Part shown: positions 53,330-63,799 of the stretch, one piece after another | How the letters are laid out: each line of letters opens with the position of its first letter | Numbering within the stretch: position 1 is the first letter of the stretch | Origin: Symsagittifera roscoffensis | Taxonomy: Eukaryota; Xenacoelomorpha; Acoela; Convolutidae | Assembly: GCF_963678635.1 (NCBI RefSeq) | Contig: NC_087062.1 | Span: forward strand, 54,198,473 to 54,262,472 | Reading direction: 5' to 3' | Length of the DNA stretch: 64,000 nt | Notes under the pieces: model-generated | Database searches by the model: none | Seen by the model: only the letters and a program-made list of their open reading frames with translations | What the model was told of the DNA's origin: nothing | Translations under genes and position numbers: made by a program

Positions 53330-54077
53330 ACGCCGCGACTCAAGATCATAATTTACGACATCGACAAAATCTGGTCATTAGATCTTGCCTTTGTTGACAA
53401 ACTTGCCCAGTACAACCATGATGTTAAAAATCTGCTTGTTGCTTGTCCCGCTATCTTAGAGTGCAACCCTTGAAATCAAATTATGCTACTACAACAGCAG
53501 AAGCGTTCGAACTAATGATAACGACAAAACAACCGAAAAAAGTATGGGTGGACAAGAGCACAGAGTTTAAAGGGTCTTTCGAAGCATTATTAAAAAAGAA
53601 AGACATAAAAACATATAGCACAGAGAGCGAGAAAAGTCTGTTTTCACTCAGAGAGATATCCGTTCCTTGAAAAATCTTATTATAAGTACTTGGAGGATAA
53701 ATGGAATTAATCATACATTGACAAATTGCAAGATTTTGTCAATGCAATTAATTCGAGAACAAATCGTGTCACAAATCTTGCACCAAACTAAATAACTAAA
53801 AAAACGTTCCTCGCGTGATTTCATTAAGAGTAGAACAGTCATTGAAAATAGTTCGACGTCCGAAGCTTTATGTTAATGATTATGTTAGACTCGTCAAAGT
53901 AGACATACCTTTTCTCATGGGTTACAAACAATCGTTCAGCGATGAAGTTTTTGAAGTTTTTGACATACCAACACAAAATCCCCCCCACATACAATTTGAT
54001 TGATTATAACAGTGAACCGATTGAGGGAAAATTTTAGGAGTCTGAACTAATTCGTATTCTTGAGAAGGAGAATCGTA
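53330..54077 (+). pseudogene. Polinton integrase
   Basis: Retroviral-type integrase. First catalytic Asp in Trp-Ser-Leu-Asp-Leu-Ala-Phe-Val-Asp (about 53377). After a frame change, Ser-Arg-Tyr-Leu-Arg-Val-Gln-Pro-Leu; second Asp in Val-Trp-Val-Asp-Lys-Ser-Thr-Glu-Phe. The Glu region near 53640 is shifted by another frame change. 53815-54003 holds the C-terminal part (Val-Arg-Arg-Pro-Lys-Leu-Tyr-Val-Asn-Asp-Tyr-Val-Arg), and the Gly-Lys-Phe tail is followed by TAG. Confidence 0.85.
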
Positions 54078-54084
54078 AGCAATC

Positions 54085-54975
54085 ATGACTGAGGGCACTT
54101 CCAGCCTTTTCACCCATAACGTTCCCCCTTCCTTCACAATTACCCTAGTTTCATCTGCATCAATGAACGTTTTTAAAGGTAACACTCTAGCCAACTTTAA
54201 AAATCTCCTAGGTGAAGAAATAATTATGCAAGGTGAATGGCGAGTAGCTGTTACAGAAATTACCTTCCCCACTCAGATAAACAACGTAACTGACAACAAC
54301 ATTGTGTATTACAGAAAAGATTGGGTTATAGTAAGCATGAAAGTTGAGAAGGACAAAATCTCCAGGCCTTACCCTGGAAAAACAGCGAAACTAACAAAGG
54401 GGGAGTATACGAGCATTGAACAAATACTGGATGAGATTCGTCGAAAGACAGAATTAGAGAAATTGGATTAGGTAATAGATCCAATAACCAAACATCTTTC
54501 ATTATGGCTGCATTATTTGGAAGGTATAACTCTTTCAAGCCCTCAAATTACTAGTCTACTTGAATTCAAAGGTGTCAGAGATGGAACTGGTTATCATATA
54601 GGCTACAAACAAGGAACCTCGAAATATGGCACATTCTCTACCCAAGATCTTGTGGCTGAATAACCCGTTGATGTATGTGCTGGTACTCAGCTTATGATTT
54701 TTACCTGGACATAATTCATTATCAAATAGTAGGAGACACAAAAGAACCCATTTTACGAGTCCTTGATACAAATCGTCGAGTGAAAAACGGTTACGCATGT
54801 ACAATTGAACCGAATCATCGTAAAGTGTTTAGTAATTTGGTTTTTAAAAAACTTTTGGTCAACAATATTTCTATTATTTCTGTGAACTTGCGCAGAGAAA
54901 CTGGAGAACTTGTTCCTTTCGCTGGAGGCGGAAAAGTTGTTCTGGCTTTGAAATTTCAAACGTTTTTGCAATTGA
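54085..54975 (+). pseudogene. Conserved Polinton structural protein (Gly-Glu-Trp family)
   Basis: ATG at 54085. Phe-Thr-Ile-Thr-Leu-Val-Ser-Ser-Ala-Ser-Met-Asn-Val-Phe, Asn-Thr-Leu-Ala-Asn-Phe and Gln-Gly-Glu-Trp-Arg-Val-Ala-Val-Thr-Glu-Ile are hallmarks of a large protein found in most animal Polintons. There is an in-frame TAG at 54469, a TAA near 54661, then a frameshift to Ile-Ile-His-Tyr-Gln-Ile-Val-Gly-Asp-Thr-Lys and a Leu-Val-Pro-Phe-Ala-Gly-Gly-Gly-Lys end. Virion role is inferred from family context. Confidence 0.75.
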
Positions 54976-54980
54976 TTAAT

Positions 54981-55357
54981 ATGGATTCATATTACCACAA
55001 CCAAGCAAACCTACCAATTTCTTGGGCCATTATAGACAACGAGGCAGTGGCTTCGGTACATTAGCCTTGGGAATAGGAACAGTGGCAAAGAAAAAGATCA
55101 GGAATAGGAAAAGATCGGAAAAGAACTACTTCTTCAGGCAGCTCCAGAACTGATAGAAGTTCCAACAAAAAGAAAAAGCCCTAAGTAGGCACTCAAAAGC
55201 ACCGTCAGAAAAACCATCAAAAAGCAAGTAGGAGGAGGAAGTGGATCTCGAAAAATTTACGGTATTGAAACGAAAAACGAGACGCGTCACTCCCAGAAAA
55301 CTAACTGCACAGAAAAGTCGCTCCGATTTCTCTACAAGAAATAAAAATGATTTCTAA
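54981..55357 (+). pseudogene. Small basic Polinton protein
   Basis: Starts at ATG 54981 and after an early frameshift becomes Gly-rich then Lys/Arg-rich (Lys-Lys-Lys-Ile-Arg-Asn-Arg-Lys-Arg; Gly-Gly-Gly-Ser-Gly). It resembles the short basic protein next to the capsid gene in other Polintons. Its stop would overlap the next ATG by about 11 bp. Several stops. Confidence 0.5.
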
Positions 55358-56624
55358 TTTAATCCCGAGTGAAGCAACTCACAGCTCGCCGGAGTCATTT
55401 GAAAAACCGCCTTTTATTGTCACTTTTGAAAATGCATTTACCCAAAAAGTTGGACCTTCCTACTTTCCTGAGGGTCCTATGCTCGAGTTTGAAGTACTCG
55501 GCGACAGAAATAATTTCATCGATCATCAACGTACTCGTTTGGAAATAGTTTCACAAATTGTTGGAAACAATGGAACCGTGCTGCGTATTTTGTTAGCAAA
55601 ATACGCCGTATTTTGTTAACAATCCTTTATCTTCATTATGTTTGAGTGTACACTGTCGCTGAATGGTGAGAAACTACCAAAGATAATTTTGCCCATAAAA
55701 GCTTTTTTGAGACCGAGTCTTCATACGGTAATGATGCCAAGAAAACATGGTTGGCTTGGCAAAGTTATAATCATGAAGAAAACCCATCAGCTATTGACTA
55801 TAATGGAAGGACAGCTGAGGATGTTACGGAGCGTAAAGTGTTTGTTGCGGCCTCGAACGAGTTGAAGCTATTTGGTAAAATTGCTTGCGACTTCTTGTCG
55901 TGTAACAAGCACCTACTTTGCGGCGTGACAATTAGATTGTCTCATAGACGTTCTCCTAACAATTTTATTGTCATATCTGAAGATGGAGGTAAACACTACA
56001 AGGTTCAAATAATCGAAGCTAAACTCGGTGTCCGAAAGATGACTGTGACTGACTATGTTCCCTCGTCAATGGAAAATCTTTGTTGAAGAACCCGGCAATT
56101 TACAATTACATCAAAGTATTACCAAAAACTTTTCTCGCAACTGCAGGAGTACAAAGCTGGCGACAGGAGGATGTTTTCGCAAAAGAACCTGCTGGAAGAA
56201 TGTAGGTGGCAATGAGCATAAACGAAGCATATTTGCGTACGAATAGGACAAACCCTTTTCATTAGCAGAAGTTTGGGTTGAATGAGATCCTTGTGTACAG
56301 AAACCGCCTACCTATTGCCGGAACTCCTATCGCAACATCAGACAATGAAAGAAATTATTACAAAACGCTTGATTTTGTTTGAACACTAGTCATGGAATCA
56401 GTCTCGCTAATTATGATAATCATCATATCATTGCTTTTGATCTCACGTCTAGTCAGGATGCTTCACACGATTTCGTTCATCCTGATTTGACCAATTGCAC
56501 TATTTCGGTCGAACTCAAATTTGACGCAGGTCTCACTAATAACGTCGAGTTATTATTTATGGGAGAGCGGTCATCAACAGTTTATGTGCGTTTAGATAGA
56601 AAATTACCAAAAACACTCTTATGA
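55347..56624 (+). pseudogene. Polinton capsid-like protein (F54H12.2-like)
   Basis: About 425 codons spread over at least five frames. Recognisable blocks: Phe-Pro-Glu-Gly-Pro ... Asp-Arg-Asn-Asn-Phe-Ile-Asp; Leu-Ser-Leu-Asn-Gly-Glu-Lys; Phe-Gly-Lys-Ile-Ala-Cys-Asp-Phe; Arg-Lys-Met-Thr-Val-Thr-Asp-Tyr-Val; and the final block with Gly-Ile-Ser-Leu, Ala-Phe-Asp-Leu-Thr and Gly-Glu-Arg-Ser-Ser-Thr-Val. This matches proteins annotated in animals as F54H12.2-like and, by position before the protease, the major capsid protein. Double jelly-roll structure is family inference. Confidence 0.75.
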
Positions 56625-56636
56625 ACTAAGCTAGAC

Positions 56637-57089
56637 ATGGATAATCTTCAAATCATGGAACTTAATAACCGTTGTAAACATTTGAAATATCGCTTTAGAG
56701 GTTTTTTTCCGGCAGATTTTCCATGCTCTTCAGTAAAGAAAAATGATATTACGTTCATGATTATGAATGCGTCACAATCGGATCAACCTGGAGCCCACTG
56801 GTTGATTTTTGCTCAAGCTGGGGGACAGATATTCTTCGCAGATCCTCTAAGTAAAAGATTATATGATTATACCCTCGTGTACAAGAATATGCGACGTACA
56901 ATTCACGAGGGAAATCAACTACTGAAGAAAAAATCAATACAATCAGCCGATTGAGTGTTATGCGGACTTACTTGTATTTATGTTGCTCATGTTATAATTA
57001 CAAATAGATTTCCAGTAGGTTTCAAAATTAATGATCATGATTTTATAAGATTTGCTAAACTAAACATAGGTTGTTCTAAACTATTTTAA
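56637..57089 (+). pseudogene. Polinton cysteine protease (adenain-like)
   Basis: ATG at 56637. The catalytic His is in Gly-Ala-His-Trp-Leu (about residue 52), the Asp in Phe-Ala-Asp-Pro-Leu. An in-frame TGA at 56952 stands just before Leu-Cys-Gly-Leu-Thr-Cys, which holds the catalytic Cys. The frame then runs to TAA at 57087-57089. About 150 codons, the size expected for this maturation protease of the Ulp1-like fold. Only the one stop is seen. Confidence 0.85.
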
Positions 57090-57375
57090 TGATATTTTTG
57101 TAAACTTTATAAATTCATTTTTTTAAAAATTCTTTCTTATCAACAACAGATTTTCTTTTTCTACAAGTTTATGTGAACCGTGAAAGGTTTAATATCAAGT
57201 CCCTCGAATTATTAAGGCACTGCCATTTGGTTTAACGGGCAATAGCTAACCCGGCGTTGCTTGTCGCTACGCTCCTCGTGAACGCCTCTCGCATGTGTAG
57301 TAGTTTTTTTGGTATAAAAGAGAGCAAAAGAAAAACAAAATATTTAAAACTTGAAATTCTTCTCCATGATAAATT
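57090..57375. other. Intergenic, possible TATA box
   Basis: No gene. GGTATAAAAG at 57311-57320 resembles a TATA box on the plus strand, but no ORF follows at a fitting distance. A GC-richer patch near 57200-57300 has no recognisable function. Confidence 0.3.
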
Positions 57376-58020
57376 TCACAAACAAAGTGTTTGAATCATT
57401 TCCATAAAACCAGACCCACTTGAAATTATGTCAATTAATCTAGAAAACTCAGCAGTATTTTCACCATTCAAAATTTTAGTAAAGTGTTCAATTGTTACGT
57501 TAGTAATCATGTCAGTTTGAGTTTGAACGGATTTAGTCTCCGAGCAGAAGCAAACTTGAGGCTGCAAAACGGAACACTACTACCATCTAGGTTGTTGATG
57601 AAGTTATAATTCACAGCTATTTTCAGATTTTCCAACAGAGGGCGAGACAATTCATAGTTCGAGCAACCCAAAATTAAATATTTGAATGTAGAGAGAAGAC
57701 AAGGGACAACTAAGGCTTTTGAAGTCATCTTGTTTAGTAAATCGGTAGACTCTTCTGTGAATTCGACCAGCACATGATAATGTTTTTCGTTGTCAATCGA
57801 ATGATTGCAAAAATCTAGTTTATTCGAATGGGAGGATACCACAAAATTTTCCTTTGAAGCGAAGCCTGAAAAGTTGGGTTCTTGATTCAGGGTGAAAATC
57901 TGTAATTTTTACGGAATTGCTTAAGTTAATCAGGGGATTGCTCATACATTGCTTCAACCATTGCCTTGAAGTTTCAATAGAATGACGAGTTAATATTGTT
58001 ACACAACCAGACAGTTATCA
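57376..58020 (-). pseudogene. Polinton minus-strand gene with HUH-like motif
   Basis: Minus-strand pieces 57842-57507 and 57567-57376 lie in different frames and together make one protein-like stretch extending upstream to about 58020. It contains Lys-His-Tyr-His-Val-Leu-Val-Glu-Phe, like the His-x-His box of HUH (rolling-circle type) endonucleases, and a hydrophobic Leu-Ser-Thr-Phe-Lys-Tyr-Leu-Ile segment. No clear catalytic Tyr motif was found. HUH identity is a motif-level guess. Confidence 0.4.
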
Positions 58021-58935
58021 TCGTTTTCACTTTCGCATTCCTTTTCCAAGCATGAAGACTTTTTCGATTTGTTTCGCTTTTTTGAAAGTTTTTCAGTCCT
58101 CTCGCAATTTTTTCCTTTCGTTATTCTTTTGATTTTCGTATAATTGTCCGCCAAGGACGGACTCGAATTCACCACTTGACAAAGTACAATTGGCTAGTTA
58201 TATAAGTACCGGTCTGTGCGAATATTTTTGCACCGACTCTAACTAAACGTTTATCATTTGAAGATGTATCCCAAAAAACATCGAAATAGTCAACATCCGT
58301 TTCAACAGAAGCGTACATTATAAACAAATAATAACCAATTGATTTTTAGTGTGGAACATTGAAGAATGACTGATCACAGTATACGAGAGAGATCATGCGC
58401 TTCCAAAGTAAAAGCTTAGGCGATAACTTTTACGAATGCCTTAAGCCATAATGATAAAACTTAACCACCAAGGATATAGTATCTTTAACGATAAATCACT
58501 TTTTAGATGGGTATTTAGTTACTTTTTCCCCGGCAATACTCTACTAATATTCTAGTGTTTTTATTGTGACGGTTGTTTTAACGACTGCTATGAATCATGG
58601 TAAAAAATCTTTAACAGCATGACAAAAATTGTCTGACAAAATATCATGAAAACTTGGACTTGGCTTCCGCCCGTAGCCACTATAATAAAGCTAACACATA
58701 AATCTAAAACATCGGGTTGTCAAATTCATTCATAACATGAACTCAGGCGTCAGAAGAATGTAGAAGAATGAACAAAATTTGATAGCCTCGCTAAAAAGTT
58801 ATTAGCTTTGACCTAATTGAACCTTGCTACCCCTTTCCTGATCTCATTCTCAATAATAATTTTTTCATACTTTTCATTCTCTCTGTTTCATTTCGGTAGT
58901 TCAGTCATTTTATTTTAACAAAACTTCTTCAAGTC
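58021..58935. other. No gene assigned
   Basis: A Lys-rich stretch on the minus strand (58020-58180) may be the N-terminus of the previous gene. The rest is AT-rich without domains. Confidence 0.35.
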
Positions 58936-59320
58936 ATGACTAGTCCTTTACAAATAAAATCAGTGCCTGACCGAGAAAGAACAATTATCTACCAAACATA
59001 CACGAGAGGGTCGACTGCAGCCATCCATCTTCGCGTATGACTTCGAGTCAATGCCGTTGTATGAAAACCAGGAGGGATGTATTCGTGATTATGCAGAGCG
59101 CAAAGCGTCGTGGGATAATCCGACAGCAATTTCTCCCTAATCGTTTGTTAGGGGAGCAGTTTCAACTCCAGAACAATCAACCTCCTATTCGGATGCTCGG
59201 GTTTCATCAAGTGCGGAGACAATTGATCTAGTGAACCCAAATCTCATTCAAGGCACTCCTCCAAATGCAGCTTGCTATGCGCCAAAAAAGAGAAAACTAC
59301 AGTTTCAAGAGTTCCAATAA
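58936..59320 (+). pseudogene. Unknown Polinton-region protein with NLS-like tail
   Basis: ATG at 58936; after frameshifts the product has Tyr-Asp-Phe-Glu-Ser-Met-Pro-Leu-Tyr-Glu, a middle rich in Gln/Asn/Pro, and ends in Pro-Lys-Lys-Arg-Lys-Leu-Gln near TAA 59318-59320. AATAAATTT at the end may act in polyadenylation. No family recognised. Confidence 0.4.
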
Positions 59321-59554
59321 ATTTGATTTGATTTTTAAGCAGTTTTAACATTATCGTTTGATTTGATTTTTAAGCTGTTTTAACATTATTGTATGTAGTT
59401 TGTTTGTCTCAGTTTTTGTTTCGCTTAAAAGATCAATTTAAATTTTCCCTGTAAAGTTTTCAGCAAAATGTTATAGAAAAACTTGAAAAACTAAAAAAAA
59501 TCATAAATCGAGATTTATTTTTTGCTAAAAATGTTGTTTGGGAACGAATGATAT

Positions 59555-59592
59555 AAGTATATATATATATATATATATATACTATATATACA
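59555..59592. repeat. (AT)n microsatellite
   Basis: GTATATATATATATATATAT followed by an interruption CTATATATA. The 81-codon frame across it is not a gene. Confidence 0.9.
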
Positions 59593-60115
59593 CTTGCTCA
59601 TTTGTGAGCCCCATTTGGAGTATCCTTTTATATAATTTTGGAATATCCCTCAGTAATTTTCTTCACCTGTTCAAACACCCTTTTTATTTCATTCCAAACC
59701 TAGATAAAATGAATGTTTTTTTTTGTTCAGGTTCAAAATGTCGAATTGTTGCCCATAAGAGTATCGAGTTGATTCACTACTAGCCTGATTGTGCACTTGT
59801 TGCTGCTGACAGATGGATCAAAATATCACTATGTGTTGATAAGTGATCTCCAGAAACTGGTCGACTACGTGCGGCACAAAGTGCACCGATTTCAATCTGA
59901 GATTTGCCGCCTATGTTTTCACTCATGCGCTGTATCCGAAACGCTGAGAAGACATCAAGAACTATGCTACCAAGACAAAGATGTCGTCATAACAATGCCC
60001 AAGCCGGGAAAAAATGACCACAAATTCAAAAATTTTACAACTCGTTGGTACGTACCCAGAGTAATCTACTTTGATTTGGAGTCAGTGCTCTTATCAGTAT
60101 ACGGACTGCAACCTG

Positions 60116-60500
60116 ATCCGCAAAAATCTAGCACGCAAACAATTGAAATCCATCAACCGTTTGGCTACTCATTAGCAGTAATCGAACTTGGAGAAAAGTT
60201 GTGTTCAATTTTGAACTTAAAAGAGGACCGAATCGTTAGCGAGACAAGTTTACGTAGAAAAAAGGAAATATTACCCTTTCACCGGTATAACAGATCAGGA
60301 ACGGAAAGATGCTACGGTTTGTTGGATATGCGAGAACGATTTTCCCAACAATGATCAAGTGGTACTTCATCATTGCCATTACACCAACAAGTTCCTGGGT
60401 TGGGCACACAATGAGTGTAACGTTAATAGAAAATCAACAAATTAAATTTCAGCGGTAGCTCATAATTTTTCAAATTATGATTTACACTTTATAAGAAAAT
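60116..60500. repeat. 385-bp tandem duplication in polB, unit 1
   Basis: Identical to 60501-60885 except for a few bases (GGAGAAAAG versus GGGAAAAAAG). It repeats the exonuclease/HNH part, so a polymerase cannot be read through both units. Confidence 0.95.
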
Positions 60501-60885
60501 CCGCAAAAATCTAGCACGCAAACAATTGAAATCCATCAACCGTTTGGCTACTCATTAGCAGTAATCGAACTTGGGAAAAAAGTTGTGTTCAATTTTGAAC
60601 TTAAAAGAGGACCGAATCGTTAGCGAGACAAGTTTACGTAGAAAAAAGGAAATATTACCCTTTCACCGGTATAACAGATCAGGAACGGAAAGATGCTACG
60701 GTTTGTTGGATATGCGAGAACGATTTTCCCAACAATGATCAAGTGGTACTTCATCATTGCCATTACACCAACAAGTTCCTGGGTTGGGCACACAATGAGT
60801 GTAACGTTAATAGAAAATCAACAAATTAAATTTCAGCGGTAGCTCATAATTTTTCAAATTATGATTTACACTTTATAAGAAAATC
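60501..60885. repeat. 385-bp tandem duplication in polB, unit 2
   Basis: Second unit; after it the polymerase frame resumes at ATCGCTGTCAAAAAGCG. The near-identity fits a very recent event or an assembly error. Confidence 0.95.
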
Positions 60886-61897
60886 GCTGTCAAAAAGCGC
60901 TTCGGAATTTACTTTTTCCGTAATACCCGCATCTGAAGAAAAATATATATCCTTGACAATCTCAGTATATATAAAAACGTACACGGAAAAAACAGTATCG
61001 TATTGGTTCATGCTAGCACCGTTGGCAAAACTTGTCGATAATTTGCCCAACAAAATTTTTTTTTTTCTGCTGGAGAACTATTTTGAAAAACTCGGCCACT
61101 CACTTGAAAAAGTCAGTATGTTGAAACAGAAAGGGCATTACCCCTACTCATACTTCAACTCATTTGAAAAATTCCGAGAAACTTGCTTTCCCACGCGAGC
61201 AATTTGGAAAAATAGTCTAACAGGAGGGGATGTGAGTGTTTCAAGAAGCGAGTACAATCATGCCCTAAAATTTTTCACCGAAATGAGTGTGGCTCGCTTG
61301 GTGATTACCACGATTTATACTTGACTACATATGTGCTATTGCTTGCTTCCGTTTGCGAAGACTTTTGTGAGGTTTGCTATCAAACTTACGGGTCGGATTG
61401 CGCCTGTTACTTCACGGCAAGTAAGTTTTTCGGGGACGCCTTACTAAAAGTTTTTAAGCCCGACCTGAAACTCTTAACGGATCGTGAACATCTGGACCTT
61501 GTGCAGCGATAGATAGGAGGAGGCATGTCGTCGGTTTACGCGCGCCAATTTTACACAGCAAACAATAAATACCTCAACAAGTTTTCGCCCTCAGAACCAT
61601 CAAGCTCCATCCTCATTATTGACGCAAACAATTTGTACGGGGGGATAATGAAACACTGCCCTTTGCCATTGAACCTTTTTTCAATAAGATTTAAAAAATT
61701 GGCAGACATATAGCGAAACCTCAGAGTTGAAGTCAATTTGACCATACTCGAAGAGCTTCATGACTTCTTTGCTGATTACCCTCTTGCCCTCTCTCTTGAA
61801 GTAGGTGGACAACGGTGCAATGAGCAACGAGAAAGTCGACATATTGGGAAAATTGGGAATCACCACACTGCCAAAAGTGCCAAAACTTCCGCAGACC

Positions 61898-62097
61898 NNN
61901 NNNNNNNNNNNNNNNNNNNNNNNNNNNNNNNNNNNNNNNNNNNNNNNNNNNNNNNNNNNNNNNNNNNNNNNNNNNNNNNNNNNNNNNNNNNNNNNNNNNN
62001 NNNNNNNNNNNNNNNNNNNNNNNNNNNNNNNNNNNNNNNNNNNNNNNNNNNNNNNNNNNNNNNNNNNNNNNNNNNNNNNNNNNNNNNNNNNNNNNNN
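61898..62097. other. Assembly gap, 200 N
   Basis: Exactly 200 N, a placeholder of unknown true size. It separates the polymerase gene from a minus-strand LINE, so the distance and the element junction are not known. Confidence 1.
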
Positions 62098-62109
62098 AAC
62101 GCCTGACCG

Positions 62110-62540
62110 TCTCTCCAAATTGTGACATAGGCTTTGATGTAGTCTATCGTTGTCTGCACAGTTCTATTCATAGGCTTCATCTGGAACACATCCGATAACT
62201 GCTGCCAGAGGCGGAGCAGTTGACCTGTTGTACCCCTGCGCTTTCTAAAGGCTGCTTGAAGTGAGCTCTCGAGGTGGTACATGAGCCTGCGTGCAACAAT
62301 CTTTTACATATTTTCGCGCACTTCCTTCTTTTTTGCCTTTGAGGATTGGCCTGATGTCCGCTGTCCTCCAGCTTTGTGGAACCTTGCCACATCTCCAGAT
62401 GTGGCTGAAGCGCAACAGAATGTAATCTTTTGCAATTCTGCCTACATTTTTCAAGAGGCGCGGTTAGATGTGGTCAGCGCCACCGGCTTTTATTGGCGTT
62501 TAGCTTCTTCAGAGAGGCTTCTAGCTCGTTCCTTGTGAAG
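62110..62540 (-). pseudogene. LINE reverse transcriptase, 5' part
   Basis: Frames 62454-62245 and 62282-62110 hold Ile-Trp-Arg-Cys-Gly-Lys-Val-Pro-Gln-Ser-Trp-Arg, Ile-Leu-Lys-Gly-Lys, then Phe-Arg-Lys-Arg-Arg-Gly-Thr-Thr and Asp-Tyr-Ile-Lys-Ala-Tyr-Val-Thr-Ile-Trp, RT motif A with its second Asp changed to Val. The catalytic box is lost in the gap. Confidence 0.75.
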
Positions 62541-63225
62541 TGTTGACTCGTCTCTTTTTCCACCGTAGTCGAGCCGAGCGCTTTCTTGACAGTTTTTTAC
62601 CCAGTGATCTGTCTTGCTGATGTGCGTGTTGCTGGCCTTCATATAGCAAATATTGAAGGCTGTTGGCTTTTGCCGATTGGTGATGCTGGCTACGCCGTTG
62701 TGCATGAGAATCTTCGACTTGTTTTGGGTCTGAGTATTATTGCCAAATTTTCTGATCAAGCCTAAGGTTTGATCCTTCTGCACCAGTGATTTTTTTCCTT
62801 CAGTTTTTTTGTTTCTTCTCAACCATCATTTCTCTGGTTCTTTTTTCGGCTCTGGTAACTACACTTGGCGCGTGAACCACGCGTGAACCAAGCGTGAACC
62901 ACACTTGGAAGGCTTTGCCACATTTTAGAGGCCAATGTGCTTGCTGACTGCGTCCGAAATTGTGGCGAACAGTTCCAGTTCCATCTTTATGGCATCCGAG
63001 AAGTCGTTGTTCCTCAGTTTGTCTTCAACTTCAATTTTGAAGCCTTCGAAGTCTGATTCTATCAAATTCCAGATTAAGTGGCCTTTAGCTCTGTTCCTGG
63101 TCTTCACAGGTAGTTAAATTTTGGTAAAAAACGCAGTGTAATCGGAGTTTAGGTGATGTTTCACAGTCGATGTACATCTGTCGGTGAGCTCGTGCTGGCA
63201 AATTTGATGTCTGGAGAGGTGAGAG
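62541..63225 (-). pseudogene. LINE endonuclease-RT linker
   Basis: Open pieces at 62822-62490 and 63107-62925, Lys/Glu/Asn rich, continuous with the endonuclease. A TGAACCACGCG-type short repeat lies near 62870-62905. Confidence 0.45.
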
Positions 63226-63799
63226 CTACCGACGCTGGGTCTTTCTAGTCGGGCTTTCATCTTTGAGGATCGCCGCTTCCATGTCAATCAAGCTCTCGTT
63301 GATGGTGGTTCCTCTGTTGTAGTTTCTCGCGTTGTAGTCCCAGAGCGCGTCGTGGGCATTGTTTTCTCCAAACAGTAGCGCGTTCGATCTCAGTTGTAGG
63401 TTGAAATCTTCTGTGGTCTTTGTTTTTTTGTCATTAACCACTTCATCTGAGAGCCCCTCTACTTGCTGATTCTTTTCCAATGGACAGTCGATAACTCTGT
63501 AGCATGAGTCGTTCCGGAACAGGGACATGACACCACCTTCTCTAGCCATACTCTGAAGGAGTCTATTTTTTTCTGACCACCATGTACTTGACAAAGCAGG
63601 CAGAAATGTCGCTCGGGATAATTTTAATCTCTTGCAGTCGGCAGATGTTGATCTTCTCTTCACCGAGGTAGTTTTCAAGTTTCATCAGGTGTCTGTGGTG
63701 GCCATCTGCGTTCCATTGGAGTACTCTGGTCACATCTTGAGTTGGAGACTTCGCTGGTCGAGACAAGGGCACGTCTGCTGCAATGGGTTGTAGATCCAA
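63226..63799 (-). pseudogene. LINE endonuclease domain
   Basis: 63799-63563 has Val-Leu-Gln-Trp-Asn-Ala-Asp-Gly (the N-terminal Asn box) and Ile-Cys-x-Leu-Gln-Glu. 63678-63226 has Gly-Glu-Asn-Asn-Ala-His, equal to the Gly-Asp-Phe-Asn-Ala-His box with its Asp lost, followed by Asp-Tyr-Asn-Ala-Arg-Asn ... Arg-Gly. A frameshift separates the two. Confidence 0.75.

Larger units (their letters stand above)
49372..61897 (+). mobile_element. Decayed Polinton/Maverick element
   Basis: The plus strand carries, in order: PC4-like gene, a GxxK-type protein, packaging ATPase, two small conserved proteins, integrase, a conserved Gly-Glu-Trp structural protein, a small basic protein, a capsid-like protein, cysteine protease, and DNA polymerase B. 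One minus-strand gene lies between the protease and polymerase. This set is diagnostic of Polintons. Almost all genes have frameshifts or stops. The element runs into a sequence gap, and no terminal inverted repeats could be located. Confidence 0.92.
59730..61897 (+). pseudogene. Polinton DNA polymerase B
   Basis: Protein-primed family B polymerase. N-terminal zinc finger Cys-Arg-Leu-Cys ... His-Gln-Glu-Leu-Cys (about 59910-59970); exonuclease I box Tyr-Phe-Asp-Leu-Glu-Ser; His-His-Cys-His-Tyr-Thr HNH-like knot and His-Asn-Phe-Ser-Asn-Tyr-Asp (exo II); Lys-Gly-His-Tyr-Pro-Tyr-Ser-Tyr-Phe; then Asp-Ala-Asn-Asn-Leu-Tyr-Gly-Gly (palm motif A, about 61620). Broken by a 385-bp duplication, a frameshift near 61300 and a TAG at 61510-61512. 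The Asp-Tyr-Pro-Leu-Ala block follows at 61780 and the gap cuts it off. Confidence 0.9.

Noticed and set aside
57200..57300. tRNA-like or short RNA gene in a GC-richer patch
   Set aside because: No cloverleaf or A/B box pair could be folded by eye.
59538..59783. 81-codon frame over the AT microsatellite
   Set aside because: Composed partly of Ile/Tyr repeats from (AT)n; no other support.
61681..62282. Open frames running through the N gap
   Set aside because: The middle is undefined sequence, so continuity cannot be claimed.
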